From Candidatus Brocadia sinica JPN1 (GTDB lineage: Bacteria; Planctomycetota; Brocadiia; Brocadiales; Brocadiaceae), in NCBI RefSeq assembly GCF_000949635.1, contig NZ_BAFN01000001.1:744001-808000 (forward strand): a stretch of 64,000 nt of DNA. Reading direction: 5' to 3'. The notes beneath the pieces were generated by a model. That model was not told the DNA's origin. It did not search any database and worked only from the letters and a program-made list of their open reading frames with translations. Position numbers and translations under genes: made by a program. Shown here piece after piece: positions 1 through 10,818 of the stretch; position 1 is the first letter of the stretch; each line of letters opens with the position of its first letter.

Positions 1-2
1 TG

Positions 3-2240
3 ATGGCTCCTCTAAAATATATGCTCGTAAACGCGATGATAACTGTTTATATAGTAATTGCACTAATCTTCACATTGTTCGTTATTTTTGTAAAAAGGGT
101 GGTGCAACCTCTTCGCATTATATCTGATGCTGCTAAGGATATTGCCAGTGGAAATTATGATGTTGTCATCCCAGTTCAAACGCGTGACGAAATCGGGATG
201 CTTTGTAACTCCTTTAATAATATGTCCCATGATATTAAAACCAGAACATTATTGCTTACAAGGAGTGATGCCCGCCTTGCCGAGGCTCAGCGAATTGCTC
301 ATATTGGAAGCTGGGAGTGGGATATTGTAAAAAATGAATTGTGCTGGTCCGATGAGATCTATCGTATCTTTGGACTTTCACCCCGGGAATTTAATGCAAC
401 CTATGAAGCGTTTTTAGATTGCGTTCATCCTGACGATAGGGACTTTGTAAAAAAATCCATTAATGAAGCTTTGTACAAGAATACGTATTACGATATTGAT
501 CATCGGATACTTCTTAAGGATGGAACAGTCCGAATTGTTTATGCAAAAGGAGAGATTTTCATTGATGATACAGGAAGGGCTATTCGAATGGTGGGAACGG
601 TTCAGGATATTACCGAGCGCAAACGGATGGAGGATCAGATGAGAAAATTATCTTACGCCATTGAACAAAGTACAATCGCAATTGTTATTACCGATACAAA
701 CGGCAACATTCAATATGTAAATCCAAAATTCACACAATTAACAGGTTATACCTCAGAAGAGGTAATGGGGAAAAACCCGTGTATCTTAAAATCAGGGAAA
801 ACACCACCCGAGGTATACACGCGGTTATGGAACACGATTACCGCTGGTGGTGAATGGCAGGGAGAATTTTGCAATAAGAAGAAAAACGGTGAATTTTATT
901 GGGAGCAGGAACGTGTTTCTTCGATAAAAAACCAGGAAGAGGTTATTACCAATTTTATTGCATTTAAGGAGGACATTACCTTGGTCAAGCAGGCAGAAGA
1001 GGAGCAGACAAAATTGAGAGAACGGCTTGAACGTGCTTCCAGATTAGAATCCATTGGCAAGCTTGCCGGGGGTATTGCCCATGATTTTAACAATATCCTC
1101 ACCGTAATAATAGGATATGGAAACTTATTAAACAAGGAAACAAAAAAGGGCAACCCATCAATGGAATACGTTAAAAAGATACTTACCTCAGCAGAGAGGG
1201 CAGCCCAACTAACCCAGGGTCTTCTTGCTTTTAGTAGAAAACAGATAATCAACCAAAGGCCAGTAAACGTAAACGAGTTCGTAAAAAAGTCTGAGAGCCT
1301 TTTGTCGCGGCTTATTGGCGAAGATATAGAACTCAAGACGATACTGATGAACAGAGACGGTATTGTGATGGCAGATAGCGGTCAGATGGAGCAGGTATTG
1401 ATGAATCTCACCACAAATGCAAGGGATGCCATGCCTGAGGGAGGAGATATCATCATACGTACAGAAATAGTGGAATTGGGCAATGAATATATAAAGGCAC
1501 ATGGTTATGGTCTGATAGGGAAGTACGTTCTTTTGTCTTTTTCAGATACGGGTGTAGGTATGGATGAAGAAACGAAAAAAAGGATATTCGAGCCGTTCTT
1601 CACGACCAAGAAGGTAGGAAAGGGTACCGGGCTTGGCCTTGCGATTGTATATGGGATAGTGAAACAACACAACGGATACATAAATGTCTATAGTGAAACT
1701 GACAAAGGCACAACATTGAAGATATATTTACCACTGGTTGAGTCAATGGCTGACAAGTTAAAACCAGACACGAGTGCACCCGTTACCCTTGACGGCACAG
1801 AGACAATACTGTTGGCAGAGGATGAAGAGGAGGTAAGAACTCTTGGGAAAAAAGTGCTTGAAAGATTTGGTTACAAAGCCATAGAAGCAGCAGATGGAGA
1901 AGAGGCGATACAGAAGTTTATGGAAAATAAAGACGATATCAATCTTCTTGTCTTTGATGTGCTCATGCCGAAAAAAAGCGGCAAAGAGGCATATGATGCA
2001 ATAAGGAAGATAAGACCAGATATGAAAGTCCTTTTTATGAGCGGTTATAGTGAAGATATTATCCATAAAAAAGGCATTCCTTTTAAAGGAGGATTAAACT
2101 TTGTTTCAAAACCTATTTCCCCCAAGAGGTTTTTGGTGAGGGTGAGAATGGTGCTGGATAATGCTCTTTCTGCAACATACAAATTGCCTGAAAAATACTT
2201 AGAGAATAAAGAGAAGAGCCAGGTAAATGTTATCTCCTGA
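3..2240 (+). CDS. Hybrid sensor histidine kinase (HAMP-PAS-PAS-HisKA-HATPase-REC), 5'-truncated by window edge
   Basis: A membrane-linked hybrid two-component kinase. The 745 visible residues start with a transmembrane segment (about residues 8-32) and a HAMP linker, so the extracellular sensor part probably lies upstream of the window and the first ATG at base 3 need not be the true start. Two PAS/PAC domains follow (about 85-210 and 215-335). The HisKA phosphoacceptor is His360 in GGIAHDFNN. The ATPase domain shows its N box ([10 protein letters not shown]), DTGVGMD and [11 protein letters not shown]-terminal receiver has Asp652 in VFDVLMP, with the conserved Thr/Ser replaced by MSGYS and the Lys in SKP. 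The adjacent HD-GYP regulator is a plausible partner, by proximity only. Family assignment is firm; the signal is unknown. Confidence 0.93.
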   Translation: MAPLKYMLVNAMITVYIVIALIFTLFVIFVKRVVQPLRIISDAAKDIASGNYDVVIPVQTRDEIGMLCNSFNNMSHDIKTRTLLLTRSDARLAEAQRIAHIGSWEWDIVKNELCWSDEIYRIFGLSPREFNATYEAFLDCVHPDDRDFVKKSINEALYKNTYYDIDHRILLKDGTVRIVYAKGEIFIDDTGRAIRMVGTVQDITERKRMEDQMRKLSYAIEQSTIAIVITDTNGNIQYVNPKFTQLTGYTSEEVMGKNPCILKSGKTPPEVYTRLWNTITAGGEWQGEFCNKKKNGEFYWEQERVSSIKNQEEVITNFIAFKEDITLVKQAEEEQTKLRERLERASRLESIGKLAGGIAHDFNNILTVIIGYGNLLNKETKKGNPSMEYVKKILTSAERAAQLTQGLLAFSRKQIINQRPVNVNEFVKKSESLLSRLIGEDIELKTILMNRDGIVMADSGQMEQVLMNLTTNARDAMPEGGDIIIRTEIVELGNEYIKAHGYGLIGKYVLLSFSDTGVGMDEETKKRIFEPFFTTKKVGKGTGLGLAIVYGIVKQHNGYINVYSETDKGTTLKIYLPLVESMADKLKPDTSAPVTLDGTETILLAEDEEEVRTLGKKVLERFGYKAIEAADGEEAIQKFMENKDDINLLVFDVLMPKKSGKEAYDAIRKIRPDMKVLFMSGYSEDIIHKKGIPFKGGLNFVSKPISPKRFLVRVRMVLDNALSATYKLPEKYLENKEKSQVNVIS

Positions 2241-2436
2241 TATGAAACAACTGGGGTTATTGTCATTAAATACTTTATATCTGATTTGTCTTCACAAATG
2301 AGTCAAGTTTTAGATGTACGATATACGATGCATGAGAATGGCTGAGTGGTTATATGGCTGGATAGTTTTTTAACCATTTAATGTCAAAGAAATTCAAAGT
2401 CGCCGATGACTTAATTAACGACGGAAGCCTAATACA

Positions 2437-3558
2437 ATGAACAATAATGAGAAATATATTCTTGTTGTTGACGATGATTTAATTGTACTTGACTCTATTT
2501 CAATGTTACTTCGTGACAGTGGTTTTACGGTTTTTGCAAGTGGGCATGCGGCTGATGCCATGCTCAAATTACGGGAAAACAACATTGATGTTGTATTAAC
2601 GGATATTACGATGCCAGAAGTTACCGGAATAGAATTTCTTGAAAAGATTCACAATTATAGTGAGGAAATACCGGTAATTCTGATGACTGCATATGCGGAA
2701 TTAGACACGGCAATTGATGCGATAAAAAAAAGCGCCTTTGATTTTATAATCAAACCATTTAAAGCCCAGGATCTCCTCCAACGCATAGAAAGGGCGGTTG
2801 AATTTGGCAGACTCAGACAACTGGAAAAGGACTATAAATATGTGCTAGAAAATATGGTATACAAAAGAACACAGGAATTAGCTGAAGCACTGGCGTCGGT
2901 TAAGAAAACGAGCAATGAGATGATACAACGTTTAGCGACAGCAGCTGAATTCAAGGATCCTGAGACAGGCGCCCATATTTTAAGGATGAGCCTTTATCCA
3001 CAATTGATTGCACAGATCTTGAATATGCCGATTGATTTTATTGAAACAATAAAATTTGCAAGTCCTATGCATGATATCGGCAAGATAGGGATACCTGATA
3101 GCATCCTTTTAAAGCCGGGATCTCTTACAATTCATGAATTTGAAATCATGAAAACACATACTATTATTGGTGAGAACTTGCTCTCTGGTTCGTTACATTA
3201 CAATATACAAATGTCAGCATCTATTGCCTTAAATCATCACGAGCGATGGGATGGCACAGGATATCCACGCGGTTTGAAAGGAGAAGATATACCAGTTGAA
3301 GGCAGAATAGTAATGCTCTGTGACAGGTATGACGCCTTAAGAAGTGAAAGACCATACAAACCACCTTTAAGCCACAAAGAGGTCTTCGAAATAATAACAA
3401 AAGGTGACGAAAAAACAAAACCGGAACACTTTGATCCAAAAATATTAGGGATATTTATCGAAGTCGCTCCGAAATTTGAAGAAATATACAATGTACATGA
3501 AAATCTGTATTCAAATACCATAAAAAGTAGGATCATGGCTTTTGAGGACGCATTATGA
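2437..3558 (+). CDS. Response regulator with HD-GYP c-di-GMP phosphodiesterase domain (RpfG-like)
   Basis: A 373-aa two-domain protein. Residues 5-120 form a CheY-like receiver with the acidic pocket VVDDD, phosphoacceptor Asp56 in LTDITMP and Lys in IIKPF. A coiled-coil linker (about 120-160) joins it to an HD-GYP domain with the metal-binding pair in [11 protein letters not shown] and the signature [16 protein letters not shown]. This family degrades cyclic di-GMP in the cytoplasm when its receiver is phosphorylated. All diagnostic residues are present, so it should be active. It lies about 200 bp downstream of the hybrid kinase on the same strand. The four c-di-GMP riboswitches elsewhere in this window give it a plausible local readout; that connection is inference. 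Confidence 0.95.
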   Translation: MNNNEKYILVVDDDLIVLDSISMLLRDSGFTVFASGHAADAMLKLRENNIDVVLTDITMPEVTGIEFLEKIHNYSEEIPVILMTAYAELDTAIDAIKKSAFDFIIKPFKAQDLLQRIERAVEFGRLRQLEKDYKYVLENMVYKRTQELAEALASVKKTSNEMIQRLATAAEFKDPETGAHILRMSLYPQLIAQILNMPIDFIETIKFASPMHDIGKIGIPDSILLKPGSLTIHEFEIMKTHTIIGENLLSGSLHYNIQMSASIALNHHERWDGTGYPRGLKGEDIPVEGRIVMLCDRYDALRSERPYKPPLSHKEVFEIITKGDEKTKPEHFDPKILGIFIEVAPKFEEIYNVHENLYSNTIKSRIMAFEDAL

Positions 3559-3636
3559 GGTGCATGGTCATAAGCAAGGTCACTGAAGGCCTGATTTAAT
3601 GGTAAGGAGATTCAATTACAGTTCTCCCACTGAGAG

Positions 3637-3673
3637 CCTTCCCTTGTGTCCCTTCTGGGGACACAGTGGAAGG
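3637..3673 (+). other. Long imperfect hairpin upstream of a secreted protein gene
   Basis: Arms 3637-3652 and 3658-3673 pair at 15 of 16 positions (one G-U, one mismatch) around a 5-nt loop. No U-tract follows, so it is not a typical intrinsic terminator of the HD-GYP gene. It lies about 45 nt upstream of the start of the secreted propeller protein and could be an mRNA leader structure. Function unknown. Confidence 0.5.
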
Positions 3674-3719
3674 AGTGTGTAAAAATGTCTCTAACACACC
3701 CTGAAAAAGAGATTGCCCA

Positions 3720-6700
3720 ATGAGCAGATTATGCATATTTTTTGTATTAATTATAGCCATGACAGAGGTATGGATACGTACGAAAGCTGGGTTTGGGATG
3801 GATGATACCTCTTCAGATGGTCTGGCATGGTATTTTGATAACAGCGTTAAATCGATATTTACAACAAATGGACGCGCCGTAAATATTCCGGCTCAGTCAA
3901 ATCGGTTGGATGAAGGCTGTCGCTCTAAACTTGTTTGTTCAAGCGGTTCAAACGGTTTAATTACACCGGTATCCGACGCTGCGTATACCGCCTATGGTAA
4001 ATTGCCTCTCTATTTCATACAGAATGACGGGCAGATGGATGAACGGGTAAAGTTCTATGAAAAGGGAAGCGGACACACTATGTATTTTACCGAAGAGGGC
4101 GTGTATGTGATGCTAATAGCAGCAAACCCCAGCATCAGCCCGGATGAACGCAGTCCGGATGAGATCTGTCCCGATTTTATTGGACAGGCAGGACGTACCC
4201 AACTATCCGGTTTAAACAGCTTAAACAGATCAAACAACAAATCTGCTTTGTCACCGCAAACCCTTGAGATGCCAGACACGTCTTGTTCAGATTCCGTCCC
4301 AAAACACGGACAAACAGAATTCGTCCGGGCCACCCAATCCCCGGCACCGAACACCGCAATTATAAGCCTCAGTTTCATCGGCGCTAATAAACACCCCAAA
4401 ATCGTTGCCGAAGGATTGCAAAAGGGAAAGATCAACTATTTTATCGGCAATAATCCGGAAGAATGGCGAACCAATATCCCCACTTATAGCGCAGTCGTTT
4501 ACAAGGAAATCTATGACGGCATTGACATAAAATTCTACGGCAACAACCGCCATCTCGAATACGACATTATTGTAAGACCCGGAGCAGACCCCTCACAGGT
4601 CAGGTTTGCGTATAAAGGGGGAGAAGACATGCGGGTAAACGAGAATGGGGACATGGAGATAATCGTAAGGAACAGTTCAAATGGTTTAAATGGTTTGAAC
4701 TGTTTAAATGCCTTAAATACCGAAGAAAAAATCATCCAGAAACGCCCATACGTGTATCAGGAGATAGATGGAGAGAGGGTTGAAATAGAGGGAAGGTTTA
4801 GGGTTTTGAGTTTAGATGGTAAATTCATCCACGGTTTTCACGTTACCTCCTACGATACAGCCCATACCCTCATTATTGACCCCATCCTCGAATATTCTAC
4901 CTACATCGGGGGGAATGTTTCTGACTTGAGCTATGCAATTGCCGTGGATAGCTCCGGCTCCGCATATATCACCGGGTATACCCAATCCAGTAATTTTCCT
5001 GTCGTGGGGACAATAACTGGTTATGCTACAAATACAGATACCTTCGTCACCAAGATTGGCACAGAGACGCCCATAACGCTTGCCTACTCCACCTACATCG
5101 GGGGAAGCAATATTGATTACGGCATTGGGATCGCTGTGGATGGCTCCGCCTCTGCTTACATCACCGGGTATACCTACTCCAGCAACTTTCCTCGTGTGGG
5201 GACATCAACGGGATTTGCAGGAGGTAGTTATGATGCCTTTGTCACCAGGCTTGGTGTATCGGGTGATACCCTCGAATACTCCTCCTTCATCGGGGGAAAT
5301 GGTGATGATCTTGGCCAAGGAATCGCCGTGGATAGCTCCGGTTCTGCATATGTCGTAGGATATACCACATCCGCTAACTTTCCCCGCGTGGGGACATCAA
5401 CCGCCAAAAAATCTGGTGAAGACGTCTTTGTCACCAGGCTCGGCACAGGGACTCCCCTTGCGCTTATCTACTCCACCTACATCGGGGGAAGTGGTAATGA
5501 ACATGGACGAGGAATCGCCATGGACGGCTCCGGCTCTGCATATATAACCGGGTATACTGCATCCTCCGACTTTCCCGTCGTAGGGACATCAACGTCAAAA
5601 AAATCTGGAGAAGATGCCTTTGTCACCAAACTCGGCACAGGGACTCCCCTTGCGCTTATTTATTCCACTTACATCGGGGGAAGTGATAATGATTATGGAC
5701 GAGGAATTGCTGTGGACGGCTCCGGCTCTGCGTATATTACCGGATATACCCAATCTAACAACTTTCCCCGCGTGGGGACAACGACTGGTTATGCTACAAA
5801 TACTGATGCCTTTGTCACCAAACTCAGTACAGAGACACCCCTTGCGCTTATCTACTCTACTTACATTGGTGGAAGTAGTAGTGATGCCAGCCTTGGAATT
5901 GCCGTGGATAGCTTCAACTCTGCCTATATCACCGGGTATACCCAATCCAGCGATTTTCCCATCGTGGGGACAACTACAAGCAACGCCGGAGGTAGTTATG
6001 ATGCCTTTGTCACAAAGCTCGGCACAGAGACGCCCCTTGCACTTATCTACTCCACTTACATCGGGGGAAGTGGTAGTGATGTTGTACTTGGAATCGCCGT
6101 AAACGGTTCCGGTTCTGCCTATATCACCGGATATACCGACTCCAACGACTTTCCCCGTGTGGGGACAACAACGGGACATGCCGGAGGTAGTTATGATGCC
6201 TTTATCACTAAACTTGCCTTTACGCCTGGGGTAACGACGGGAGCGGCTTCCGGTGTAACGACCGGCGATACAACGCTCTCTGGTGTGTTTAACGGCTTTG
6301 GACTGTCTACCACGGCATTCTTCCAGTATGGCATAGCGAGCGGTGTCTACACCGGCACGTCATCAACTTCCAGCCTCACGGGCAGTGAGGGTGATGTAAC
6401 CGAGAAAACCGCTATCAGCGGTTTATCCGCTGGCACAACCTACTACTACCGCGCTGTTGCAAATAACGTTGCAGGGACGTCTGCCGGCAGCGAGGAGTCG
6501 TTTACCACAACCTCTTTGTCCGGCGGCGGAGGCGGAGAGACTGAAAAGCTTACCATCACTTCCACAAACCCCTCCAATGGTGCGACCGGCGTATCAGTGA
6601 CGACGTCGGTATCCGCCACCTTTAACATGTACGTAAATGGCTCTACCGTTACTACAGAGACCTTCAAACTGAGCAGTGAAAGCGGAGAAGTAGGCGGTTA

Positions 6701-7583
6701 TGTGGCAACGAACGGCAAAACGATTACCTTCATCCCGTCTGAAATCCTTTCGTATAATACAGAATATACGGCACGGGTTACCAAAAAAATCCAGGCGGCA
6801 AATTTTGCGGGCACAACGATGGAGTCGGATTATACGTGGAGCTTTACCACGGAAAGTGAATATGCCGTTACACCAACGCCCGTACCCTCGCCGGTGGTTT
6901 CACCCATGCCGTCACCGGTAGCTTCACCCGCACCGTCACCCATAGCTTCGCCAATGTTTACACCACCGCAGACCGGCAGAATTGCGGGGCAGGTAACTGA
7001 CGCTATTACCGATACCGGTATCAACGGCGCTACGGTATCCCTTGATACAGGCGAACAGGCCGTCACCGGGACACGGCAGGGTCAAAATGGCGCCTATGAG
7101 TTCACGAATGTGGCCGCAGGAGAACACACAGTGACTGCCTCGTCAACGGGATATATTCAGGGTGCAAAGGCCGTTCTGGTAACTGCCGGCGGCACAGCAG
7201 ATGGAAGGATTGCATTGGCGCCACTACCACCGACACCTTCACCGGTGACTTCACCAACGCCAGCACCTGAATTATGCGAGGCGACAAAATTAGATGCTGA
7301 ACCGGAAGTCCTGAAGCTCAGGCAAAACAGGAAAAAGCGGAGTGGCGTTGTAACGGTAACGGTGACAGGTGAAGAAGATTGCCCGTCTGCTAAGGTGGAA
7401 ATAACGGCAGTGATCGCGAAGGGTAAGCAGCGTGTATCAGTCTCACCGTCAAAGGCTTTTACGGATGCCAACGGTCGAGCAAAGTTTACCATCAAAGCGA
7501 AAAAGGGAACCACTGGTAAAGCAAAGGTCAGATTTGAGGCGGGCGGCTTGAAGGATACGGTGACCGTGGTGGTAAGAAAGTAG
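3720..7583 (+). CDS. Secreted SBBP beta-propeller protein with fibronectin/Ig-like and carboxypeptidase-regulatory-like domains
   Basis: A 1287-aa exported protein. Residues 1-25 look like a signal peptide. Residues about 90-390 match the N-terminal domain common to SBBP proteins (marker strings QNDGQMDERVKFYEKGSG and YGNNRHLEYDIIV). About eight beta-propeller repeats of the form YSTYIGGS...GIAVDSSGSAYITGYT...FP follow (about 395-830). Then come a fibronectin-like domain (YYYRAVA), a Big_5-like Ig domain (TSTNPSNGATGVSV), a Pro/Ser/Thr linker, a carboxypeptidase-regulatory-like domain (GRIAGQVTDAITDTGINGATV), a second Pro-rich linker and a last Ig-like domain. It is probably a cell-surface or S-layer-associated adhesin. 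It lacks the C-terminal module shared by the 49-57 kb proteins and has no c-di-GMP riboswitch upstream. Confidence 0.85.
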   Translation: MSRLCIFFVLIIAMTEVWIRTKAGFGMDDTSSDGLAWYFDNSVKSIFTTNGRAVNIPAQSNRLDEGCRSKLVCSSGSNGLITPVSDAAYTAYGKLPLYFIQNDGQMDERVKFYEKGSGHTMYFTEEGVYVMLIAANPSISPDERSPDEICPDFIGQAGRTQLSGLNSLNRSNNKSALSPQTLEMPDTSCSDSVPKHGQTEFVRATQSPAPNTAIISLSFIGANKHPKIVAEGLQKGKINYFIGNNPEEWRTNIPTYSAVVYKEIYDGIDIKFYGNNRHLEYDIIVRPGADPSQVRFAYKGGEDMRVNENGDMEIIVRNSSNGLNGLNCLNALNTEEKIIQKRPYVYQEIDGERVEIEGRFRVLSLDGKFIHGFHVTSYDTAHTLIIDPILEYSTYIGGNVSDLSYAIAVDSSGSAYITGYTQSSNFPVVGTITGYATNTDTFVTKIGTETPITLAYSTYIGGSNIDYGIGIAVDGSASAYITGYTYSSNFPRVGTSTGFAGGSYDAFVTRLGVSGDTLEYSSFIGGNGDDLGQGIAVDSSGSAYVVGYTTSANFPRVGTSTAKKSGEDVFVTRLGTGTPLALIYSTYIGGSGNEHGRGIAMDGSGSAYITGYTASSDFPVVGTSTSKKSGEDAFVTKLGTGTPLALIYSTYIGGSDNDYGRGIAVDGSGSAYITGYTQSNNFPRVGTTTGYATNTDAFVTKLSTETPLALIYSTYIGGSSSDASLGIAVDSFNSAYITGYTQSSDFPIVGTTTSNAGGSYDAFVTKLGTETPLALIYSTYIGGSGSDVVLGIAVNGSGSAYITGYTDSNDFPRVGTTTGHAGGSYDAFITKLAFTPGVTTGAASGVTTGDTTLSGVFNGFGLSTTAFFQYGIASGVYTGTSSTSSLTGSEGDVTEKTAISGLSAGTTYYYRAVANNVAGTSAGSEESFTTTSLSGGGGGETEKLTITSTNPSNGATGVSVTTSVSATFNMYVNGSTVTTETFKLSSESGEVGGYVATNGKTITFIPSEILSYNTEYTARVTKKIQAANFAGTTMESDYTWSFTTESEYAVTPTPVPSPVVSPMPSPVASPAPSPIASPMFTPPQTGRIAGQVTDAITDTGINGATVSLDTGEQAVTGTRQGQNGAYEFTNVAAGEHTVTASSTGYIQGAKAVLVTAGGTADGRIALAPLPPTPSPVTSPTPAPELCEATKLDAEPEVLKLRQNRKKRSGVVTVTVTGEEDCPSAKVEITAVIAKGKQRVSVSPSKAFTDANGRAKFTIKAKKGTTGKAKVRFEAGGLKDTVTVVVRK

Positions 7584-8210
7584 AAAGGCCGTGCAGTGTG
7601 ATAATGGTTACTATTGGGATATAGCATAGTGGCAAGTTTGAAATTAACCCTGTCAGGGTTGACTCACAAATTTCGTGCTATAGTAAAAATTTGTAATCTT
7701 TCGCTGGTTCAGTCGTCCCCGATCGAACCAAAACGTTTGGTATTGTTTATTGTTTGCGGTCTGTAACAGATTAACGCCAATCAATCGGTTCAAACTATCT
7801 GGTCCAATCTGCAAGATTGAACCGGCCTGTAGAGCGAAGCGATGCTTCGCTCTACATATATTGCATTGCTGTTGCGCACAGAAAGACTTTTTGAACAGCC
7901 CCCGCCCTGTGAAATTTACACCCTAACCCGTGGAAATGATACCATAGAATCATTTCCTTCCGGGATATATTAAACATCCGGTATTTTTACATAGCCGGAA
8001 GAAGATTGATTTCAACATCCTGTTTTTTCAAGAGATATAACTTATTCAAAAAAATCTTTTTATTAAATGTACGAGGCATAACTTTTGTTATCACATATGA
8101 TTTAAATTAATCCTTCGTTGGTTCAATCGTTCCCGATTGGCGTGCCCAGCGAAAGGTAGCGCCTTCTAATGGGTAAGAGTACCGTCATGGACATAAGACA
8201 GAACTAGATC
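7584..8210. other. Intergenic stretch without a gene
   Basis: About 620 bp with no credible open frame on either strand. It contains a perfect 13-bp-stem hairpin at 7828-7856 with a 3-nt loop, which could terminate transcription but has no U-tract. The flanking text has several short GATCGAACC/GATTGAACC-like repeats of unknown meaning. Confidence 0.5.
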
Positions 8211-8651
8211 GTTGGCTATAAGTCATTATTACGTATGGTGGGTAACAAAGGAGAACTAATCAGTCCTATCACCTTTCTTGGCATTGCCGAGCACTGCAGT
8301 TTCATCAGGGAAATTGACCGTTGGATAGCACGCCGGGCTATCCACTTCGCTACAGAGCAACGACTTACCGAGAGAGGATTATTTCTCGAGGTCAATCTCT
8401 CCGACAGATCACTGACAGACCCGAAATTGTTGCCGCTGATCAAACGGACGTTTGCCGAAACTGCGATTAATCCACAAAGCCTGGTATTTGAAATCACAGA
8501 AACTGCCATTATCGAGAGCATATCAGTAGCACAACGTTTCATTGCCAATCTTAAAGCAATGGGCTGTTATTTTGCCCTCGATGATTTTGGTATCGGTTTT
8601 TCCTCATTCAGCATTTTGAAAAATTTAATTAATGTGATATCCCATGAATAA
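8211..8651 (+). pseudogene. Fragment of an EAL-domain (c-di-GMP phosphodiesterase) gene
   Basis: The frame after a stop at 8205-8207 reads VGYKSLLR, where an intact EAL domain has its catalytic EALLR-type motif; the metal-binding Glu is replaced by Lys. It continues through recognisable EAL sequence (ISPITFLGIAE, EVNLSDRSL, FEITETAI, ALDDFGIGFSSFSILKNL) and then loses the family pattern and stops. Both the N-terminal beta strand and the C-terminal third of the domain are missing, so this is a non-functional remnant of about 145 codons. The next gene overlaps its end by 8 bp. An open frame can be called from ATG 8235, but I do not think a working protein is made. Confidence 0.7.
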
Positions 8652-9369
8652 GAAAATTATATCTGTATTTTCGCAGAATCTTACAATGTATTTTAAAAAT
8701 AAAATTACACACGACGGCGAAAGGATTATTCAACGTCTTTCGTTATTCATGATTGTGGTTGCTTCAGGTTTATGTGTTTCAATCCCCTTTTTTCCGTGTG
8801 TGAAAATTGAAAGGATTAATAGTTTTGCAAGACTTGAAAGTCCCGGATACATGCAGGACATTGAGCAACTCTGCCACACCGATGTAGATGAAAGACGGTG
8901 GGAATACATAGTCATCCATCATAGCGCTACTGAAAAGGGGAATGCGGCCCGGTTCGATTATTATCACCGGAAAGTGAAAAAATGGGAATATGGCCTCGCT
9001 TATCATTTTGTGATTGGGAATGGAACATTTTCGCGGGATGGTGAAATTGAGGTTGGTGAGCGATGGAAAAAGCAAATTCACGGTGCTCATACGGCAAACA
9101 TGAACTGTAATCGTGTGGCAATAGGAATTTGTCTGGTCGGTGATTTTGAAAATGGCGGTCCCCCATCTGAAAATCAACTCGAATCACTTGTCAGACTTAT
9201 TCAATATCTTTCAAGAAAATATCATATCTCTTCATCTAATGTATTACAACATAAGCAGGTACATCAGAGATGCACAGCTTGTCCTGGAAAATATTTCCCA
9301 TTTGCAGAACTGAAAACAAGGTTGATGCAAATTGCGACAAAAGAACGGAATCACATCCAAGAATTATAA
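8644..9369 (+). CDS. N-acetylmuramoyl-L-alanine amidase (amidase_2/PGRP family)
   Basis: A 241-aa protein with a membrane-anchor or signal segment at about residues 28-48 and an amidase_2 domain at about 80-235. The zinc-site pattern is visible: IHHSAT (first His), a distal LQHKQVH (second His) and TACPGKYFPF (Cys ligand). The family cleaves the amide bond between N-acetylmuramic acid and L-Ala in peptidoglycan, so the enzyme probably acts at the outer face of the membrane. Anammox planctomycetes do have peptidoglycan. It starts inside the end of the EAL remnant, which suggests a rearrangement joined them. The exact start is uncertain; ATG 8644 is the first one. Confidence 0.85.
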   Translation: MNKKIISVFSQNLTMYFKNKITHDGERIIQRLSLFMIVVASGLCVSIPFFPCVKIERINSFARLESPGYMQDIEQLCHTDVDERRWEYIVIHHSATEKGNAARFDYYHRKVKKWEYGLAYHFVIGNGTFSRDGEIEVGERWKKQIHGAHTANMNCNRVAIGICLVGDFENGGPPSENQLESLVRLIQYLSRKYHISSSNVLQHKQVHQRCTACPGKYFPFAELKTRLMQIATKERNHIQEL

Positions 9370-9975
9370 AATTTTCAATGTCAAGAGTAAAATTAAAACA
9401 GAAGGCAAAATGTTTTACACTTGATGTCAAACAAAATGCATAAAATTATTAAATCATTTTTCAGGCTAAAAAATTTGCGGAAAAAAATACATTTAAGAGA
9501 CATAAGAAATTATGGTATATTGTCAAAAAGTGTGCCATAAGTAAGAATAAATGGTTCATTGCATGAATTTCATCAGAAAATATTTGTATATCGGTTATTA
9601 CGAGAGGTGAAAATGTGCAGTCAACTCTTAGGAGAATAAGAAAAAAGTGTGACATGACACAGAAGTGTGACGCCACACAAGTGTGTCATGACACACTTGT
9701 GAATGACGATCGATTTAAAAAAAGAGAAAGATTACTTGGGTATAATAGATACAAGGCAAGTAACCAAAAGATTAGTAGATGATGAACGGTATCAGATACC
9801 ACTCATCTTGGTATAATCCCTTCTGCGTAGGTAAATCAATCTGACGATGAAGTAGTTTTGGGGAATAACATCATCACGATGATGCCCTTTGGGGGGGGGT
9901 TCGCTTGTCCTTCGGCCTCATCTGCCTGGACAGGAGACTTTCACCCAAGCATTGCAACATGCACGGCACACACGA
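9370..9975. other. Intergenic stretch holding palindromic elements
   Basis: About 600 bp with no credible gene. It contains the 54-nt palindrome-rich element at 9645-9698 (listed separately). It also has a run of nine G at about 9891, followed by a 75-nt stretch (CGCTTGTCCTTCGG...GACTTTCACCC) that has a decayed relative at about 14430-14480. Confidence 0.5.
9645..9698 (+). repeat. 54-nt palindrome-rich dispersed element, copy 1
   Basis: Three successive AAGTGTG-type half-sites start at 9645, 9663 and 9679. The last forms a perfect 20-bp palindrome, AAGTGTGTCATGACACACTT, extended to 26 bp by its flanks. The reverse complement of 48950-49003 has the same length and the same 18-16-20 spacing. 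It could be a set of operator sites or a REP-like element. Confidence 0.6.
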
Positions 9976-10818
9976 TTAGCTCACTGTCGGGGATGAAGCG
10001 CCAGCGGAATCCCCGTTCAGTGCAGCATCTTGTTGGAAATTCATGTTTAGTTCTTGGCGAATCTGATCCCATTTTTTAGTGATCTCGGGATTGAGTTTGT
10101 TAAATACTTTTGAAGAAAGCAAACATCCTGCTGATGACTTAGCCGACTCGTATGCAACAAAGGCATCAAGTATTGTTGCAACGGCTCTTGGAGAGTTTTC
10201 GCTAATCTCGTGAAGAAAATGATAATGAAGTTGTTCGTAAGTATTCTCATGTCTGAAGCGCAGAACTTCAAGATTCATCCATTGAGCAATAATCGCTCCA
10301 GAAAACACTATTTGCGTAATCCAAGTTAAAATCTCCAAGTTATTATGCCGTAAAGCAAACGCTAGTACCCAAATAGCAACATACCCACTGGTAATAATGC
10401 GTTTTGAACATAACATACTTGCGACCACTTCTTTGCTAAAAAGAGCATTTTCTATTGTATTTGCACCAAGACGGTTAACAGATGGAAGATACTCATTGTT
10501 GTAATACAACGATGTCTTGTCATGGGAAAGATTGGTCCCGAAAGCATCTGAGATCATTTGCTTTCTTCGCATCCTTTCCGCTCTGGGAATAAGATAAAAT
10601 CTGTTGATTTGAGAAGTTGCGAAGTGTGCTATTACAAAAACAATAAAGACAGATTGCAGAATATTTTGAAAATGCACCCCCAACTTTTCTGAGAAAGGCA
10701 TATAAAGTGAAAGCAATGCAGTTACCCAAAAAAGCAGAAAAATAACAAATCCTATTTGAGCCGCAGGCTTGTAGTATTGTGAAACTTCATCGACTCTTGT
10801 TTTTCTTGTCATGTTCAT
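9976..10818 (-). CDS. S-4TM-type putative pore-forming effector of a CBASS-like system
   Basis: A 280-aa protein with four hydrophobic segments (about residues 20-42, 50-70, 145-165 and 175-190) and a soluble C-terminal helical region. It fits the S-4TM family described as membrane effectors beside CD-NTase (SMODS) nucleotidyltransferases. By analogy it would perforate the inner membrane when bound by the cyclic nucleotide its partner makes. The start overlaps the partner's stop by ATGA (10815-10818), which implies translational coupling. Since the partner has an internal stop, the effector may be poorly expressed or unregulated. The family call rests on the topology, motif flavour and neighbour. 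Confidence 0.75.
   Translation of the reverse strand: MNMTRKTRVDEVSQYYKPAAQIGFVIFLLFWVTALLSLYMPFSEKLGVHFQNILQSVFIVFVIAHFATSQINRFYLIPRAERMRRKQMISDAFGTNLSHDKTSLYYNNEYLPSVNRLGANTIENALFSKEVVASMLCSKRIITSGYVAIWVLAFALRHNNLEILTWITQIVFSGAIIAQWMNLEVLRFRHENTYEQLHYHFLHEISENSPRAVATILDAFVAYESAKSSAGCLLSSKVFNKLNPEITKKWDQIRQELNMNFQQDAALNGDSAGASSPTVS

Noticed and set aside
5595-6179. Long minus-strand ORFs inside the propeller genes (also 54239-55231)
   Set aside because: They are shadows caused by the repetitive sense-strand blades; they have no independent start signal or family.
9885-9905. Nine-G run as a phase-variable tract
   Set aside because: No gene reads through it, so length changes would have no visible effect.
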